DNA of 64,000 bases. Source: Capnocytophaga haemolytica. Lineage in GTDB: Bacteria; Bacteroidota; Bacteroidia; Flavobacteriales; Flavobacteriaceae. The position numbers and the translations under genes were made by a program. The notes below the pieces were generated by a model that saw nothing but the letters and a program-made list of their open reading frames with translations, was not told the origin of the DNA and searched no databases. This document shows, piece by piece, positions 52,101 to 63,800 of the stretch; the stretch's first letter is position 1; the number at the start of each line of letters is the position of its first letter. Location of the stretch: the NCBI RefSeq assembly GCF_001553545.1, contig NZ_CP014227.1, forward strand, positions 969,001 to 1,033,000. Direction: 5' to 3'.

Positions 52101-55100
52101 AGGGGATCTTGAAACTAAGATTTCAACAGAAAAGGGCTATAGAAATTACGATCTGAGAGACCTCTTTGAGGTGGAGAACATAACTGAGGGTAAGATTATA
52201 GATCTCTCAGGGCAGTTGCAAATTAAGAACTTCAAAGTTGACCTCACACAAACCCTTATCATAGGCAATAGAACTTTTCAGTACATAGGGGTTGATGCTT
52301 GCGGCAATCAGGTGAAAGCTACCGCTACGATTACCGTATCCCAGAGTGCGCCTACGGTCAAGTTTGGCAATAATAATACCATTGCCCTGTGTAATGATGC
52401 CAATATTACCTACGCAGAAATAGAGCAAAAGGCACGGGCTTTGTTTGGCAACCTGATCCCTAACGCTACCTTATCGTGGTACAAAGAGGATCGTAATAAA
52501 AACATCGTTGCTGTTAGCCCTACAGATAGGCTATTGATGCTCAACAATCCACAGAATGTTTACTTCACTTATAGCAATGCAGGCTTTAATTGCCCTTCAG
52601 GGTATACAACCCTCAAAATCAGTCAGGGCAGGCTGCCTAACACTCTTTCGGCTAAGCAGTACGATATTTGTGGGGTGCCAACCGTAAAGCGCATCGCTCA
52701 ACAGATCAAAGAAGATGAGGGCTATGCTAATGATACTTCATTAGCAGTGAAGATCCTCAAGGCTGGGCAAAGCACTGCCCTACCTGATGAATATGAGCTC
52801 ACTGATACAGAGCACTATACTTTCTACTTTGCGAACTCAGGCAGTGAACAATGCAAGACCGCTGCGTATACATTGCAAGTACAATCCACACGTGGATTAG
52901 ACACTTATCAACCCGTAGTAGTGAGCGAGTCAGCAGCCACTTGCACTGACGATGAAGTATTGAAGATCAGCAATTATGTAGTGGGCTATACTTATATTTT
53001 CACCCAAGCAGGGGTAACAGACACCAATGTAAATGTAGCCACTACAGGCGTCATCTCAGGGCTTACCGCTGGGCTTAGCTACAAGGTGCAAGCTAAGAAA
53101 GGTAACTGCCTATCAGTCCTCTCTGAGAACTTCCAAGCTACTCCAGCTCAAGGGGGAGCTAACCTCATAGTCCCTGCTCAGCCTAAGTGTATTGGGCAGA
53201 ACATAAAGGTAGGTGAGATAAAGGATAACTTAGCTGCTCTTAATGGTGGTTCTCGTACGGACTACAACGTGTATGAAGCAGGTGCAACAACCGCCTTAGG
53301 TAATGATGACATCATTGATCCTACCAAGCAGTATGAGGTAGAACGCAGCCATACAGGAGGCACTTGTCCATCGGTGAAGAAGCCTTTCCGCATCAAGCCA
53401 CAGATCATTACCTCCTACAATGGTGAGCATACAACAGATAGCTTCTGCAAAGGTACTACCATAGCCGATCTAAAACAAACCATCGCTACAGCAGAGCATA
53501 TCACTATCAACCAGATTAAGGTATTCGATACAGTCATAGGAGCTGAAGTAGGTGATACTACTCCTCTTTTCGTTACTGAAGATACCACTCCTTACGTATA
53601 TCGTTACCAATACCAAGTAATAGACAACACAGGCACTAAGTGCGATTCTGATAGGCGTGATGTACGGGTGCGTGTGGTAGGTGCTGATAGGCTTACCCAA
53701 AAGACATCCTTCTGTGGGTCTGAGCCTGTATCAATAGTGTATGCTACTTATAATATCACAGGAATAGGCACTACTATAGGTTTACCTTCAGGAGTTGAAG
53801 CGAAGTACAACCCAACTATTAAGCGCATAGAGATTGCTGGTAGCACTACCGTCAAGGGCAGCTATAACTATACGATACCGCTGCTCTCCTCTTGCCCTTC
53901 AGCACAGATCACAGGTACGCTTACCATCGGGGATCAGCAGAGCAAGAAGCCTACCACTACCTCTCAAGAGATCTGTGGGGCAGGCACCATAGCTGATCTC
54001 AAAGCAAAACTCAAGCTATCACAGCCAAAGGTATTCCTAACCCCTACAGCTACTATTGAGCTCCCTGATAGTACGCCTTTAGTGAATAATCATACTTACT
54101 ACATTACACAGACAGAGCACAATAAATGTGAAAGTGCTGCCCAAGGAGTAACCGTTACCCTTAAAGAGAAGACAATCTTCAACAGGGTAATAGCACCGCA
54201 ATTCTTCTGTAAAGGTGATGCACGAGTTGATAAACTCATCTCAAAAATACCTAAGCCAGCAGGCGGCACTGTAACGCTATACAACTCTTTAGGATATAAA
54301 GCGAGTGGCTCTACGGCGCTGCAAACAGGCACTTATTACGCAACCATAACTGAAAGTGGCAAATGTGAAAGTGATAAGATTCCTATTCAGGTAACCGTGG
54401 CGGACTTAGCGGCTCCTACGCTCTCAGCTGCTATTGCCACTTGTGATGCAGCAGGCACTACCGTTACGATCACTAACTACGATGCCAGCCTCATTTATGA
54501 GATCATCCCTCAGGATGGTGTTATCCTTTCAGGTGCTACTATCTCCAATATGAAGGTAGGCACTAATTATACCCTTACCGTTGGAAAAGGATACTGTACT
54601 GCTTTTACAAATATCAAAGCAGCCCCTCAGCTTGCCAAGCCTGCCAAACCTATCCTTAGCATTACTCCTGCTACCTGCACCCAGACCACGCAGGTAAAAG
54701 TAACTAATAGGGATGCCACTCCAGGTGTTGTTTATAAATTAGTTGGAGGAGCTAACCTCACTGTTCTTTTTGATGGCACTGTAAAGGATTTAAACGCAGG
54801 CACTGGCTATAGAATAGCGGTAAGTAATAAAGGCTGCGAGTCAGACCCTTCTGATCCATTTGATGTTGTGGTTAATACCATACCTGCTGCACCAACATTA
54901 AGCGTTACCCAGCCTACTTGTGGCGTGCCTGCCAAGGTACTTATCACCAATTACGATCCTAACCTCACCTACTGGAAAGATGGCTCCCAGCTGACCATAA
55001 GCGGCACAGGTCAAATCACAGGGCTGAGCACAGGAGCGAATCAAAGAATTAAAGCCCGAAATGCCGCAGGCTGCGAATCGCCATTGTCTAATTCATTCTA

Positions 55101-57612
55101 TATCAATTCACCGAAAAATAAACCTGCAAAACCAACCCTTATCATTACTCCTGCCAACTGTACCTCAGCTACTAAGATCAGGATTACAAACCGCGCTGTA
55201 GGAATTGAGTATAGGATAGGCACCACCATACTGACCCTTGATAGTATGGGTAATGTCACCAATGCATTGGCTATAGGAACCAATAAGCAGGTCATCGCTC
55301 GCGATAATGCTGCAGTCTGCACTTCAGAGCCTTCCGATCCATTTGATATAGAAGCGAAGAAAGCAGCTCCTTTAGCTCCTAATGTAACCACCAACGCACC
55401 TACGTGCGAGCATCCTACCCAAGCTAAAATCGCAAACTATGAGGCAGGGCTTACGTACCTAAGTGGCACCACTACCCTAACCGTAGCCCCTGATGGTACC
55501 ATTACAGGGCTTTCGGTAGGCACACATACTATTAAGGCACGAAATGCCGCAGGCTGTCAGTCCGCACCTTCTAACTCATTTACCATAGCCCCTCAGAAGC
55601 CTACCCCTACAGCACCTACCGTGAGGAACCTCACCGAGTGCCCTGCAGGTAGCGGCTATTTTGATATGGCTACCTTAGTAACCCCCACAGGCGGTAATAC
55701 CCTGCGTTGGTACACCACACAAACGGCAACCACTTATGCTACTCAAGCACTGATAAACAAAGCTACTATAACCTCTAAATCAGTAGAAAAACGATGGGTA
55801 TCACAAGTAAATACAGAAGGATGTGAGAGTCCGCGCGCAGAAGTAACCTACACTATCGACGATACTGAGGCTCCTGAGCTTACCGCTCCAACGCCTTTAG
55901 TAGTAGACTGCAAGGCTGCTAACCTCAGCACCCAAATCAGCAATTGGCTGACCACTGCTACCGCTACCGATAATTGTAGCAGCCCTACAATTACCCATAA
56001 TTACAACAGCGTAAAGCCAGCTGACTGGTGTGCCACAGGGGTCGTAACGGTTACCTTCATCGCCAAAGATCCTTTTGGCAATACCACTACTAAGACCTCA
56101 ACCATCCGCACCCTGAGTATTGACGCTGTAGATGACACATATACCACGCCTATCAATGGCACTACAGGGGCTACAGATGTGATTGATGCACTTGCAAACG
56201 ATAGCTTTAACGGCAACCAAGCCACTACCGCTAACGTAACCATTAGCATCGTTAAGCCTGCTACAGGCACCACCGTCCCTACGCTCAATACCACCACAGG
56301 CAAAGTATCCGTACCAGCAGGCACTGCCTCAGGCACTTACACCATTGTCTATAAGATTACGGGCACAGTGGGAAGCCTTAGCGTTTCGGATACAGCAACG
56401 ATCACCGTTCACGTCCAATCGACCCCTATCACTGCCGTGCCTGACCTTCGCCATATCCCTAATGGGGCTGACGGCGGCACTGTCACCAACGTGCTTACCA
56501 ATGATGACCTCGGCGGCAACCCACCGACACCAAGCACCGTGACCATCACTTGGGATAGCGTCCCTAACGGCTGGAGTGGCAACCCCGATGGCATCATCAG
56601 CGTACCAAAAGGCACCCGATCAGGCACTTATACGGCTACCTATACGATATGTGAAAAAGCCAATCCTACCAACTGCGCTACCACTTCGGTAACCATCACC
56701 GTAGGTGCACCACCAATAACAGCCACTGACGATAGCTATACCTTCACGGATACTACCGCAACGCGCACCACTGGCAATGTGCTTACCAACGATAGTTACA
56801 ATGGGCATACACCAAGCACCCAATCGGTAACCCTCAGCTGGGGAATCCCATCGGGCGGCGGACTTATAGGCAACCCCGACGGCACCATCAGCGTACCTCA
56901 GGGCACTGCCAGCGGCACTTATACCTTTCCTTACACGATATGCGGCAAGCTCAACACCGATAACTGTGCCACTGCTACCGCAACCATCATCGTGAGTGGA
57001 ACACCTACGCCGCCTTTGCCTCCTACACCACCAGCACCGATACCGCCTATAGCAGTAGACGATAGCGGCAACACGCTTATCAATACCCCTATCACTATCA
57101 GCGTGCTTGGCAACGACACCCCTAATGGTGCTACAACACCTACGGTCGTAAGCCAGCCTTCCAATGGATCTGTAGTGGTAAACACCGATGGCAGCATCAC
57201 CTATACCCCTAATCGCGACTACACAGGCACCGATCATTTCCTATACGAGATCTGCAACGCAAGCGGTTGTGCCACAGCTACTGTAAGCATTGAGGTCATC
57301 ACCGATATAGTGCCATACAACGCTATTTCGGTAGATGGAGATGGAGTGAACGACTACTTCCGTATAGGTGGTATAGAAGCATATCCCGACAATGTAGTAC
57401 GCATTTACAACCGTTGGGGCGTAAAAGTCTTTGAAACAGAAGGTTATGACAATGTCACTCGTGTCTTCCGTGGTATTTCCAATGGTCGTGTAACGGTAGA
57501 AGCCGCCGATAAATTGCCACAAGGCACTTATTACTACGTCATTGAATATGTTGATAAGCATAACGATAGGCATACCAAAGTAGGTTGGCTATATGTTAAG
57601 AAAAACAAATAA
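49177..57612 (+). CDS. giant T9SS type B secreted adhesin
   Basis: 2811 residues, starting at GTG; no in-frame ATG precedes the signal peptide (FVVLFSFIVLVNVAQA). The body is a string of Cys-containing beta modules. Segment 1320-1790 is shared with the next giant gene. Segment 1738-2148 has about five repeats of a 75-80-residue unit (ITNYD...LT...GTITGLSVGTHTIKARNAAGC...). A HYR-like domain (about 2228-2311) is followed by repeats with GNPDGxISVPxGTxSGTYT (about 2311-2608) and a Pro-rich linker (PPLPPTPPAPIPPIAVDD). The end (2712-2811; NAISVDGDGVNDYFRIGGIE, VRIYNRWGVKVFETEGY) is the gliding-motility-associated, CHU_C-like type B sorting domain. Likely a surface adhesin for gliding or attachment. 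Confidence 0.93.
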   Translation: MQNNILKGEGVRGLSSLIFVVLFSFIVLVNVAQAQCNNPLLQKSLENTKASALPAVTQGSTAVIYLDTATNIMQGVQYTATDAQGHHFTGAFNTVSGLVEINVGVIDSEKTFTIKAEKGGCSYTLPTPVRIKAVTTPQLSVRIVDEYCKKAGGFLAQVVGTGENADDYNYSYKKASASAFINTYSHTKALEAGDYEIKAVHKTDPSKTFGPTKIHIENRTQVPMFDLQERISLCQANKASVVVNVTRGNFPMTYKLYYSEDLRTPIKTQVNDNLFTDLDPNRNYTIGVADFCGASGNGEEETKAVNSTKLKGAFSITNMSPMQDPYVKNIGKCPGDKLYFIVNADFVALNDKGTRLYGSPFGEDGYLLKNDNVPYPLTLSMLYTSPSGKTYSETIVMHNKKDVERFASNGLHTSMRFDTYNMNSSVLNNVPHEKGKWTLKHTLTDGCGKVYTGEQQKEVTAIDRSLGAGMQVNADNCTGMRFSPSSKRTVDIALLSYPSCFKPENNGFYRKEIQGKVYPNVKRYVQGQSVAFISDAACQGEYVFQFIDECGNSEVVTKTVTLSGTSFARASVTSYGVCDALDKQFIAKVSLSGSTFKQVEVLNDDGSLYSNVATQTAEANGATQLLYVTLPVIKGGKYKLRITPQCGNVETKEVQADGADLVAHWELKDCKLSVTLKKRDNRYPVRISTEKYILQYYDENTNTWGAIEKQNDGSQAYKTGGYEEVGTYVGDEGLTKELPSQYEMAGKYRVAVIVYQPYAANNKCITTLSEYNFGERIKAERVYKLSCSDGAYHVAVVASGGFPPYTYEIIAIGGDNVTPIASTNGKFFLKLPAKDGTPNKNPNVNYRFSVRDKCGKSATIDAVVNGMPNYVITADLANYCQGGKAVLSVPELGGAGFATYQWYREDAPSNILSTSNVLTITTLTAEDFTHKYKVRVQPTDPNVDLCLDSELAYQLVKNPNAKPSKLIGKTLPICSGDLETKISTEKGYRNYDLRDLFEVENITEGKIIDLSGQLQIKNFKVDLTQTLIIGNRTFQYIGVDACGNQVKATATITVSQSAPTVKFGNNNTIALCNDANITYAEIEQKARALFGNLIPNATLSWYKEDRNKNIVAVSPTDRLLMLNNPQNVYFTYSNAGFNCPSGYTTLKISQGRLPNTLSAKQYDICGVPTVKRIAQQIKEDEGYANDTSLAVKILKAGQSTALPDEYELTDTEHYTFYFANSGSEQCKTAAYTLQVQSTRGLDTYQPVVVSESAATCTDDEVLKISNYVVGYTYIFTQAGVTDTNVNVATTGVISGLTAGLSYKVQAKKGNCLSVLSENFQATPAQGGANLIVPAQPKCIGQNIKVGEIKDNLAALNGGSRTDYNVYEAGATTALGNDDIIDPTKQYEVERSHTGGTCPSVKKPFRIKPQIITSYNGEHTTDSFCKGTTIADLKQTIATAEHITINQIKVFDTVIGAEVGDTTPLFVTEDTTPYVYRYQYQVIDNTGTKCDSDRRDVRVRVVGADRLTQKTSFCGSEPVSIVYATYNITGIGTTIGLPSGVEAKYNPTIKRIEIAGSTTVKGSYNYTIPLLSSCPSAQITGTLTIGDQQSKKPTTTSQEICGAGTIADLKAKLKLSQPKVFLTPTATIELPDSTPLVNNHTYYITQTEHNKCESAAQGVTVTLKEKTIFNRVIAPQFFCKGDARVDKLISKIPKPAGGTVTLYNSLGYKASGSTALQTGTYYATITESGKCESDKIPIQVTVADLAAPTLSAAIATCDAAGTTVTITNYDASLIYEIIPQDGVILSGATISNMKVGTNYTLTVGKGYCTAFTNIKAAPQLAKPAKPILSITPATCTQTTQVKVTNRDATPGVVYKLVGGANLTVLFDGTVKDLNAGTGYRIAVSNKGCESDPSDPFDVVVNTIPAAPTLSVTQPTCGVPAKVLITNYDPNLTYWKDGSQLTISGTGQITGLSTGANQRIKARNAAGCESPLSNSFYINSPKNKPAKPTLIITPANCTSATKIRITNRAVGIEYRIGTTILTLDSMGNVTNALAIGTNKQVIARDNAAVCTSEPSDPFDIEAKKAAPLAPNVTTNAPTCEHPTQAKIANYEAGLTYLSGTTTLTVAPDGTITGLSVGTHTIKARNAAGCQSAPSNSFTIAPQKPTPTAPTVRNLTECPAGSGYFDMATLVTPTGGNTLRWYTTQTATTYATQALINKATITSKSVEKRWVSQVNTEGCESPRAEVTYTIDDTEAPELTAPTPLVVDCKAANLSTQISNWLTTATATDNCSSPTITHNYNSVKPADWCATGVVTVTFIAKDPFGNTTTKTSTIRTLSIDAVDDTYTTPINGTTGATDVIDALANDSFNGNQATTANVTISIVKPATGTTVPTLNTTTGKVSVPAGTASGTYTIVYKITGTVGSLSVSDTATITVHVQSTPITAVPDLRHIPNGADGGTVTNVLTNDDLGGNPPTPSTVTITWDSVPNGWSGNPDGIISVPKGTRSGTYTATYTICEKANPTNCATTSVTITVGAPPITATDDSYTFTDTTATRTTGNVLTNDSYNGHTPSTQSVTLSWGIPSGGGLIGNPDGTISVPQGTASGTYTFPYTICGKLNTDNCATATATIIVSGTPTPPLPPTPPAPIPPIAVDDSGNTLINTPITISVLGNDTPNGATTPTVVSQPSNGSVVVNTDGSITYTPNRDYTGTDHFLYEICNASGCATATVSIEVITDIVPYNAISVDGDGVNDYFRIGGIEAYPDNVVRIYNRWGVKVFETEGYDNVTRVFRGISNGRVTVEAADKLPQGTYYYVIEYVDKHNDRHTKVGWLYVKKNK

Positions 57613-57619
57613 AAAAGTT

Positions 57620-57663
57620 AAATACCCGTACCAGAAAATACACCTCGGTGCGGGTATTTTTCT
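57620..57663 (+). terminator. terminator after the giant adhesin
   Basis: 13-bp stem aaatacccgtacc / ggtgcgggtattt (one G-T pair), loop of 14, then T run. Confidence 0.88.
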
Positions 57664-57688
57664 CTTAGGAAAAACCTTACAATTCGAA

Positions 57689-57721
57689 ACGGATTCACAA
57701 CGGATATGTAACGAATAAATT
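57689..57721 (+). repeat. 11-bp-period AACGG array
   Basis: acggattcaca, acggatatgta, acgaataaatt: starts at 57689, 57700 and 57711; last unit has ACGA. Confidence 0.82.
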
Positions 57722-57775
57722 CACCTTTTTAGCTAAGTCAAAATCTTAAAATTTTGTTATTTTTAATAAATATGA

Positions 57776-57805
57776 TTGCCAGATTTAAAAATAGTGTTAT
57801 TTTTG
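57776..57805 (+). promoter_or_regulatory. promoter of the second giant gene
   Basis: TTG 57776-57778, 19-base spacer, TATTTTTG 57798-57805. Confidence 0.75.
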
Positions 57806-57856
57806 CCCACAAAATAGCAGTATAAAATGTGTAGAAAAACCTATAATGTTTTAAAT

Positions 57857-60800
57857 ATGAATAAATTGATTTCTTTATGGTGTGTCCTTGTGTGTGTATT
57901 TGTAGGGCAAATTTTGCACGCACAGGTGTCAAATCTCACTGTGGAAAACACAGCGCCTGCCAATACCAACATAGCCTCTAATGGTTACGAGGTAGGGATG
58001 CTTAAGGTTTCGATGAACTTAGCAACGAAAAGTATTGCGAAAGTAAAAATAACCTTTCCTAAGGGCGTAAAGCACGATGGTAGTGCGATTACTGTCAGTG
58101 GAGGTACGGCTACGGCACCTGTGGCAAGTGGCAACGACCTTACTTTCGACCTTACCCCTAACACAGCAGGAGGTATTGTAACCTTCTCGCTGAAGAAAAC
58201 CATTACCCCTGAGGGGCATAAAGAGGTTGTAGGCGGGAAAACCCTTCAAGACCAAGTAAGTGTTACCCAAGGGAGTACAGCACAGAAGAAAGGCGATGCT
58301 TATAGTAATTATAAATACCCCTCTTTGGTAATTACAGACCCTACTCCTAAGGCAGATTCGCAAAAAGGCGATAATACCACTACTTTTACGATTGCCAATG
58401 GAGGTGAGGGCAAGATAGAAAGTTTTTACCTGAGCCTTAAATACCCTAATGGCTTAACTCTTAAGACCCTTAAAGTGGGGACTACCAATATTACTGTTCC
58501 TACGAAAACAGGTGATAAGTATATTATTGCGATTCCAGCAGCGGCTATCAATAGCGGTAATGGGCTTGTAAAAGGAGGAGCACCTATTACTATTACAGAA
58601 ACGTATACACAAGCTGGGCGTTGTGCCTCTGGCGATATAGAGTATATTGCCAATTGGGGAAAATCAGCTACAAATGCCGATTGGTATCAAGCGATGATTA
58701 AGGGGAAGGACAACTATAAGCTACGCAAAGTTAGCACTCCTTCAGCAGCACCTGATATTAAAATGAATACAGGCAATAACGACTCTTACTTCACAATGAA
58801 GAATGGCTTTAATGTGCCTGTAACACCCGTAGCTGCTGCAACTGCTCCTGCGGCAAATGTAATGGGGACAATGCGCGTGTCATATAAAAACAACGCTGCG
58901 GTAGGCTCTGGCGGGGCAGCCTATAAGGTCAATTTGCTCATTCAAGAGAAGTGGAATGATGGGGCAAATGCCTTTTTCCGCCCTATCAACTTTAGGATTG
59001 TAAAGTCTGATGGCACTACTACGCCTATCCCTACCTCAGGTGTAAAGACAACAACAAGCGGGAATATAACTGGGCAAAACAAGCTCTTTAGCGTATCGCT
59101 TGAGGGGCTTACTACTGACCCCGATGGGGCAGATGGCTTGGAAGATTTGGATGCCGATGGCAAGTTTGACGATTTGGCACCGGGCAAGTCTTTTGCCATA
59201 GAGTTTGACTTGGTTAAAAATAGAACTGATGTCTCTGACTGCCTTACAGGGAAAGGTTTTATCTTAGCCTATTCCTCTTATGTAGGCTATACGACTACTT
59301 GTGGTACTACTCCGGTGCCAGCTATTAAAAATCAGTACGACCTGAGAGCCTATATTCTCAATCTGCTGACCCCCGCGGATGTTTCGTTCATCCCTCCTGT
59401 TTTAGTGAAAGATGCACCTGCACTAACGGCGCGTTTTGCAGGGAAAACCTCTCAATCCGAAATAGAAGAGAGAAGCAAAGGCGGCACAAATGAACTATCA
59501 AAATACCGCTTCCAATACGTGATAACGATTCCCGATGGAGTAGAGGTAGACCAATCGACTATCAAATGGCATTCTTCTGCTAATTACCCTGTAACGACAG
59601 AAACTATTAATTTAACAGCAGGGCACCCTAATTTAGATATAAAGCAAAACGGAGGCAGTACTGTCATAAAAGTACTTTCACCAGAAGGTGAGCGAGGCTT
59701 TGTAACAATGGATCTTAAAGCGAAGTGTGGTACGAATAAGAATGTACAAGTGAATTATGAGCTTTTCTTCTTTGATAAATATAGTCGTGCTAACAATGCT
59801 TTAAAACTGTTGTGTGTCGATAAACCTGTGCAAATCATTTGTGATGGTTGTGCAAATAATGGTCCACTGATTATCAATACCGAAGGCGAACGCTCAGAGA
59901 ACTCACTCGGTTGGAAGGATTACACGATGAGAGAGCGTCATACAAAGGCTACGCTAAAGGCAGCTGACCCTTTGATGCTCAGGCGTGCGCTCCCTTTAGA
60001 TGAGATAGAGATCGTTTCTAAAGGGAAGCAGGGCGCTGGCACTGCTAACAATCTGTACTACTCCTTTACTTCTAATGAAGGGATGACCTTAGAGCCTAAG
60101 GAATTGGTATTTAAGATTACCTCAGGGGCAAATAATGGTTATATAAAGACGATAAATACCTTTGCTGAAACTTCACTGCCAGGTGAGGGAGGTGTTAGCA
60201 TCAGAAGAATACAGAAGTTCGTTTGGACTTTGCTCTCCGCAGCAGATGGCAAAACATTGCAACCCAATGATGCCTTTGAGGTAAAGGTTACTTATAAGGT
60301 AAAACCGACCTTAGGTACAGATGTACAGAAGAGGGAATATAGTGCTCAAGACCGCTTGATTGCTCAGAAGGTCTACTTCTATATGTTAGAAAAAGATGCG
60401 CAAGGGAAGGATGTAGAGCGTTATTGTGGTGCCCCTAATGTACCTGAGTTCTACATAGCTGACACTTTTCCTCATTCGCGCTATAATGGTGATGCTCCTT
60501 ACTATGTACTTACAGGCTGTACACCTAAGGATTTGGGGGGCTATACAGTACACTTAGCACGTAGGTTCAATACAAGAGGTACTGCATTTAATAAAGAGTT
60601 TCGCCCTGATAGGCTTGTAAAGAAAAGCGAGTTTACGCTGCCTAATAGCTATAAGGTTACAGATGTAAAATATTATTATGTACAGACAGCAGGGGGTAAA
60701 CTTATGCAAGTTGTTATCCCAGCAGATAAAATTAAAAAGACCTCAGTAGGCAATAGCACTAAGTACACAATAGAGAATGAGCTAACCCCTAATGGTTTCC

Positions 60801-63800
60801 TCTTGCCCCCAGGTATTATTCAGGTTGAGAATGGATACTCTTCCCATATACAAGTATGGACGCAGGCTACTTGTGCTTCACCACAATCTACCAATTTTAG
60901 AATAAAGACTTGGTTCTACGACTTTTACTATCATTATGCGAGAGTTGAGTCAGATCCAAGCAAGGATGGGCGTGTTGAAGCAGGCGTGGAATACAATGAT
61001 GAGGATCAGCAAAATGGCGGGCGCAACATAACGCTAAATAATATGCCTTCCATCAGGTTGGATGCTGGTACGACTATAGAAACCTTGGCTCAAAAAACAA
61101 ATGACCTGAGCATTACCCTTAGGAATACAGGGGCAAATACTGCTCCTTACACTTGGATTTCAGTGCCTGAGGTTACTGGGGTAGAGGTTTTAGGCTTGTA
61201 CGACGGAGCTAATGCCATTGGTCGTGTAAGTACCATTACAGGGGAGTATATGTACTACCTTAGCAGTGCAGGCTTAGCGAAAGGAGCTTCAAAGAACTAT
61301 ACCCTTAAGGTAAAGCTCAACGACTGTAAAACAGCAACCTTAACAGCCTACGCAGGCTGGAATTGCACTGAATACCCTACAAGCTATGAGAACTCTTGTA
61401 GTAGTAACCTGCAAGCGGGAAAGACTACTTATACACTGCAAGCAGCCGTAAGTGAAATACAGTTTACCAGAACTAAGAGTCCACAACAAGGTACTGCTAA
61501 GCAAGGTAAACTTGAGATGTGTAAGGACAATATATACGAGTATATTATCAATGCAAGTAAAGAAGGAGACATCATCGACCCTAAGCTCTTGATTCATAAA
61601 GAAACGGGGATAAAGATAGCTAAGGTTGAGGTATATTATCCTTCAAATGCTACTACACCTACCAAGAACTACACTGTTGTGCCAGAAGAAAACGGGGCGT
61701 GGGTTTACAAACTGCTCGATGATGGCGAGGCTCTTAAAGGACTTAAATCAGAGCCTAACGATGTCAATAAGCGCAATATACGCGTGGCGATTACCGTAGT
61801 GCCTGAGTGTAGTGTACGTGCAGGTGCAATATTCCGCACTGAGGTACAAGGGAAGAGTGCTTGCGACGGCTCAATACAAGGAACACGCGATGCTGACATT
61901 ATCTCCGATATTGATGGCATCACCCCAATAGCTTACTCCGTAGTGCCTACCTTGGTGCACCAAAGCGGTAGCGCTAAGGCTTGTGGTGTCGGAGCTATTT
62001 ATAGAGGTACTTACAAGGTAACCTCCTCAAGCCCTTCTGCTCAGACAGGTAATACTGATAAGCTCGTGATTCGCGTGCCTAAGGGCTATAACCTCTCTGG
62101 CTTTACTTTTGTAAGCAAGAGCGGAACCTTCATTAACCCTACAGACTTTGAGAATGCTAACCCTGCCCCACAAGGCGATATAAAGGAATACACCATTGCA
62201 GCACCTCAAGGGATGAAAAACGGTGATGAGTTCACATACACCATAAAGGTGATGCAGGTTTCTACCGCTGCTGCCTCTGATTGTGAAAAAGCAGATGAAT
62301 TGCAATACTATGCTATTGCTAATGTAGCTGCACCGCCTTGTCCTTCAGGAGCTTGTGCTAATATAGAAAGAGCATTGGCAACACCTGTTAGAGTGCCTAT
62401 TCTTACCAACCGTTCAGCGCTTTCAATCAAGGACCTTAGTGCAACCACTCAAATCGAAGACGCAACGAAGGAGAAACGAAGCCTTAGCTTCAAAGTAGGC
62501 ACTACTACCGAGACCTTCAGTGGGCAAATACGCTTTAAAGTAGTATACGATACCAACAATAACGGAAAAATAGACGCTACTGATGAGCAAATAGCCACTT
62601 TCTTAAAGCAAAATCTTAGTATACCAGCCAATGGCACAGTAGCCATAGCAGAAGCAATTAATGTGCCAGCTGATAAAGTATGCCGCTTGCTCATAGGTAT
62701 TGAAGGAGCGGACAATCCTTGCCTTTGCTCTATCGATGCCGTTCAAGTGCCCGCACCAACGCAGATCACAGGTTTAGTAAAGAACTTAACCCTTTGTGCT
62801 GGTGAAAGTAAAACCTTTGAAAAAGATAAGGCGGCACAGCCTACTTACCATACCTATGAGTGGAAGAGTAGCAGTACAGAGGCTTTGGGATACCTCTCAG
62901 CAGCCAATATCCTACAGCCTACATTCCATTACACAGGGGCTACCTTTACAGGTACAAAAACCTTCACTTATACACTCGAAATTACCCGTGAAGGAGGCTG
63001 TAAAGCTACACAAACAGTAACCGTAACAGTCAATAATACTCCTGTCGCCTTACCCGCTACACCATTCTGTGTAAATGATAAAAAGAAGGTAGGCGAGATA
63101 AAAGAAGCGCTTAAAAACATAAATGCAGGCACTACTGTTGCCGATTTCGATGTATTCGAACAAGGCAACAATAGCCCACTGGGCGATCAAACCTATGTAG
63201 ATCAAACTAAGGTTTATGAAGTACAGCGCAAAGCCAAGGGAGCTAACTGTGCAAGTGAGAAGGTAGTCTTCCCAACAAAGGCACAGTATATCACCGCTTA
63301 CAATGGTGAGCACGACCAAGATGTACTCTGCCCAGGGGCTACCATTGCTGACTTAAAGACTAAAATTGCTGCTAATGAGCACGTCTCAGTAAGCCAAGTA
63401 AAGATTTACAACCGTCTTTCTAATGGAACAAAGGGCACTGAGATTACAAATGGCAATCAGCCTTTAGAGGCAGTAGAAGATACCACACCTTATAACTACA
63501 AATACCAGTTTACTGTATTTGATACCACAAACACGAAGTGTGAGTCCGAAGGCCGTGATATCAAGGTGCATATAGTAGGCGTTACAGCCACTACTACCAA
63601 GACTACCTATTGCCAAGGAGAAACAGTTAATATTACTTACAAAGTACGAGCTGTTAAAGGTATAGGCACAGCAACAGGTCTTCCAGCAGGACTTACAGTA
63701 AATTACAATCCTACTGCTCAAACAGTACAAATTACAGGAACTGCCACAGTAGGCACTTATACCTATGCTATACCACTGACCTCGGCTTGTACTACAGCGC

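Noticed and set aside
56620..57237. 205-codon open frame on minus inside the giant adhesin
   Set aside because: Repetitive composition mirrors the Thr/Gly/Asp-rich repeats of the plus gene; no homology signs.
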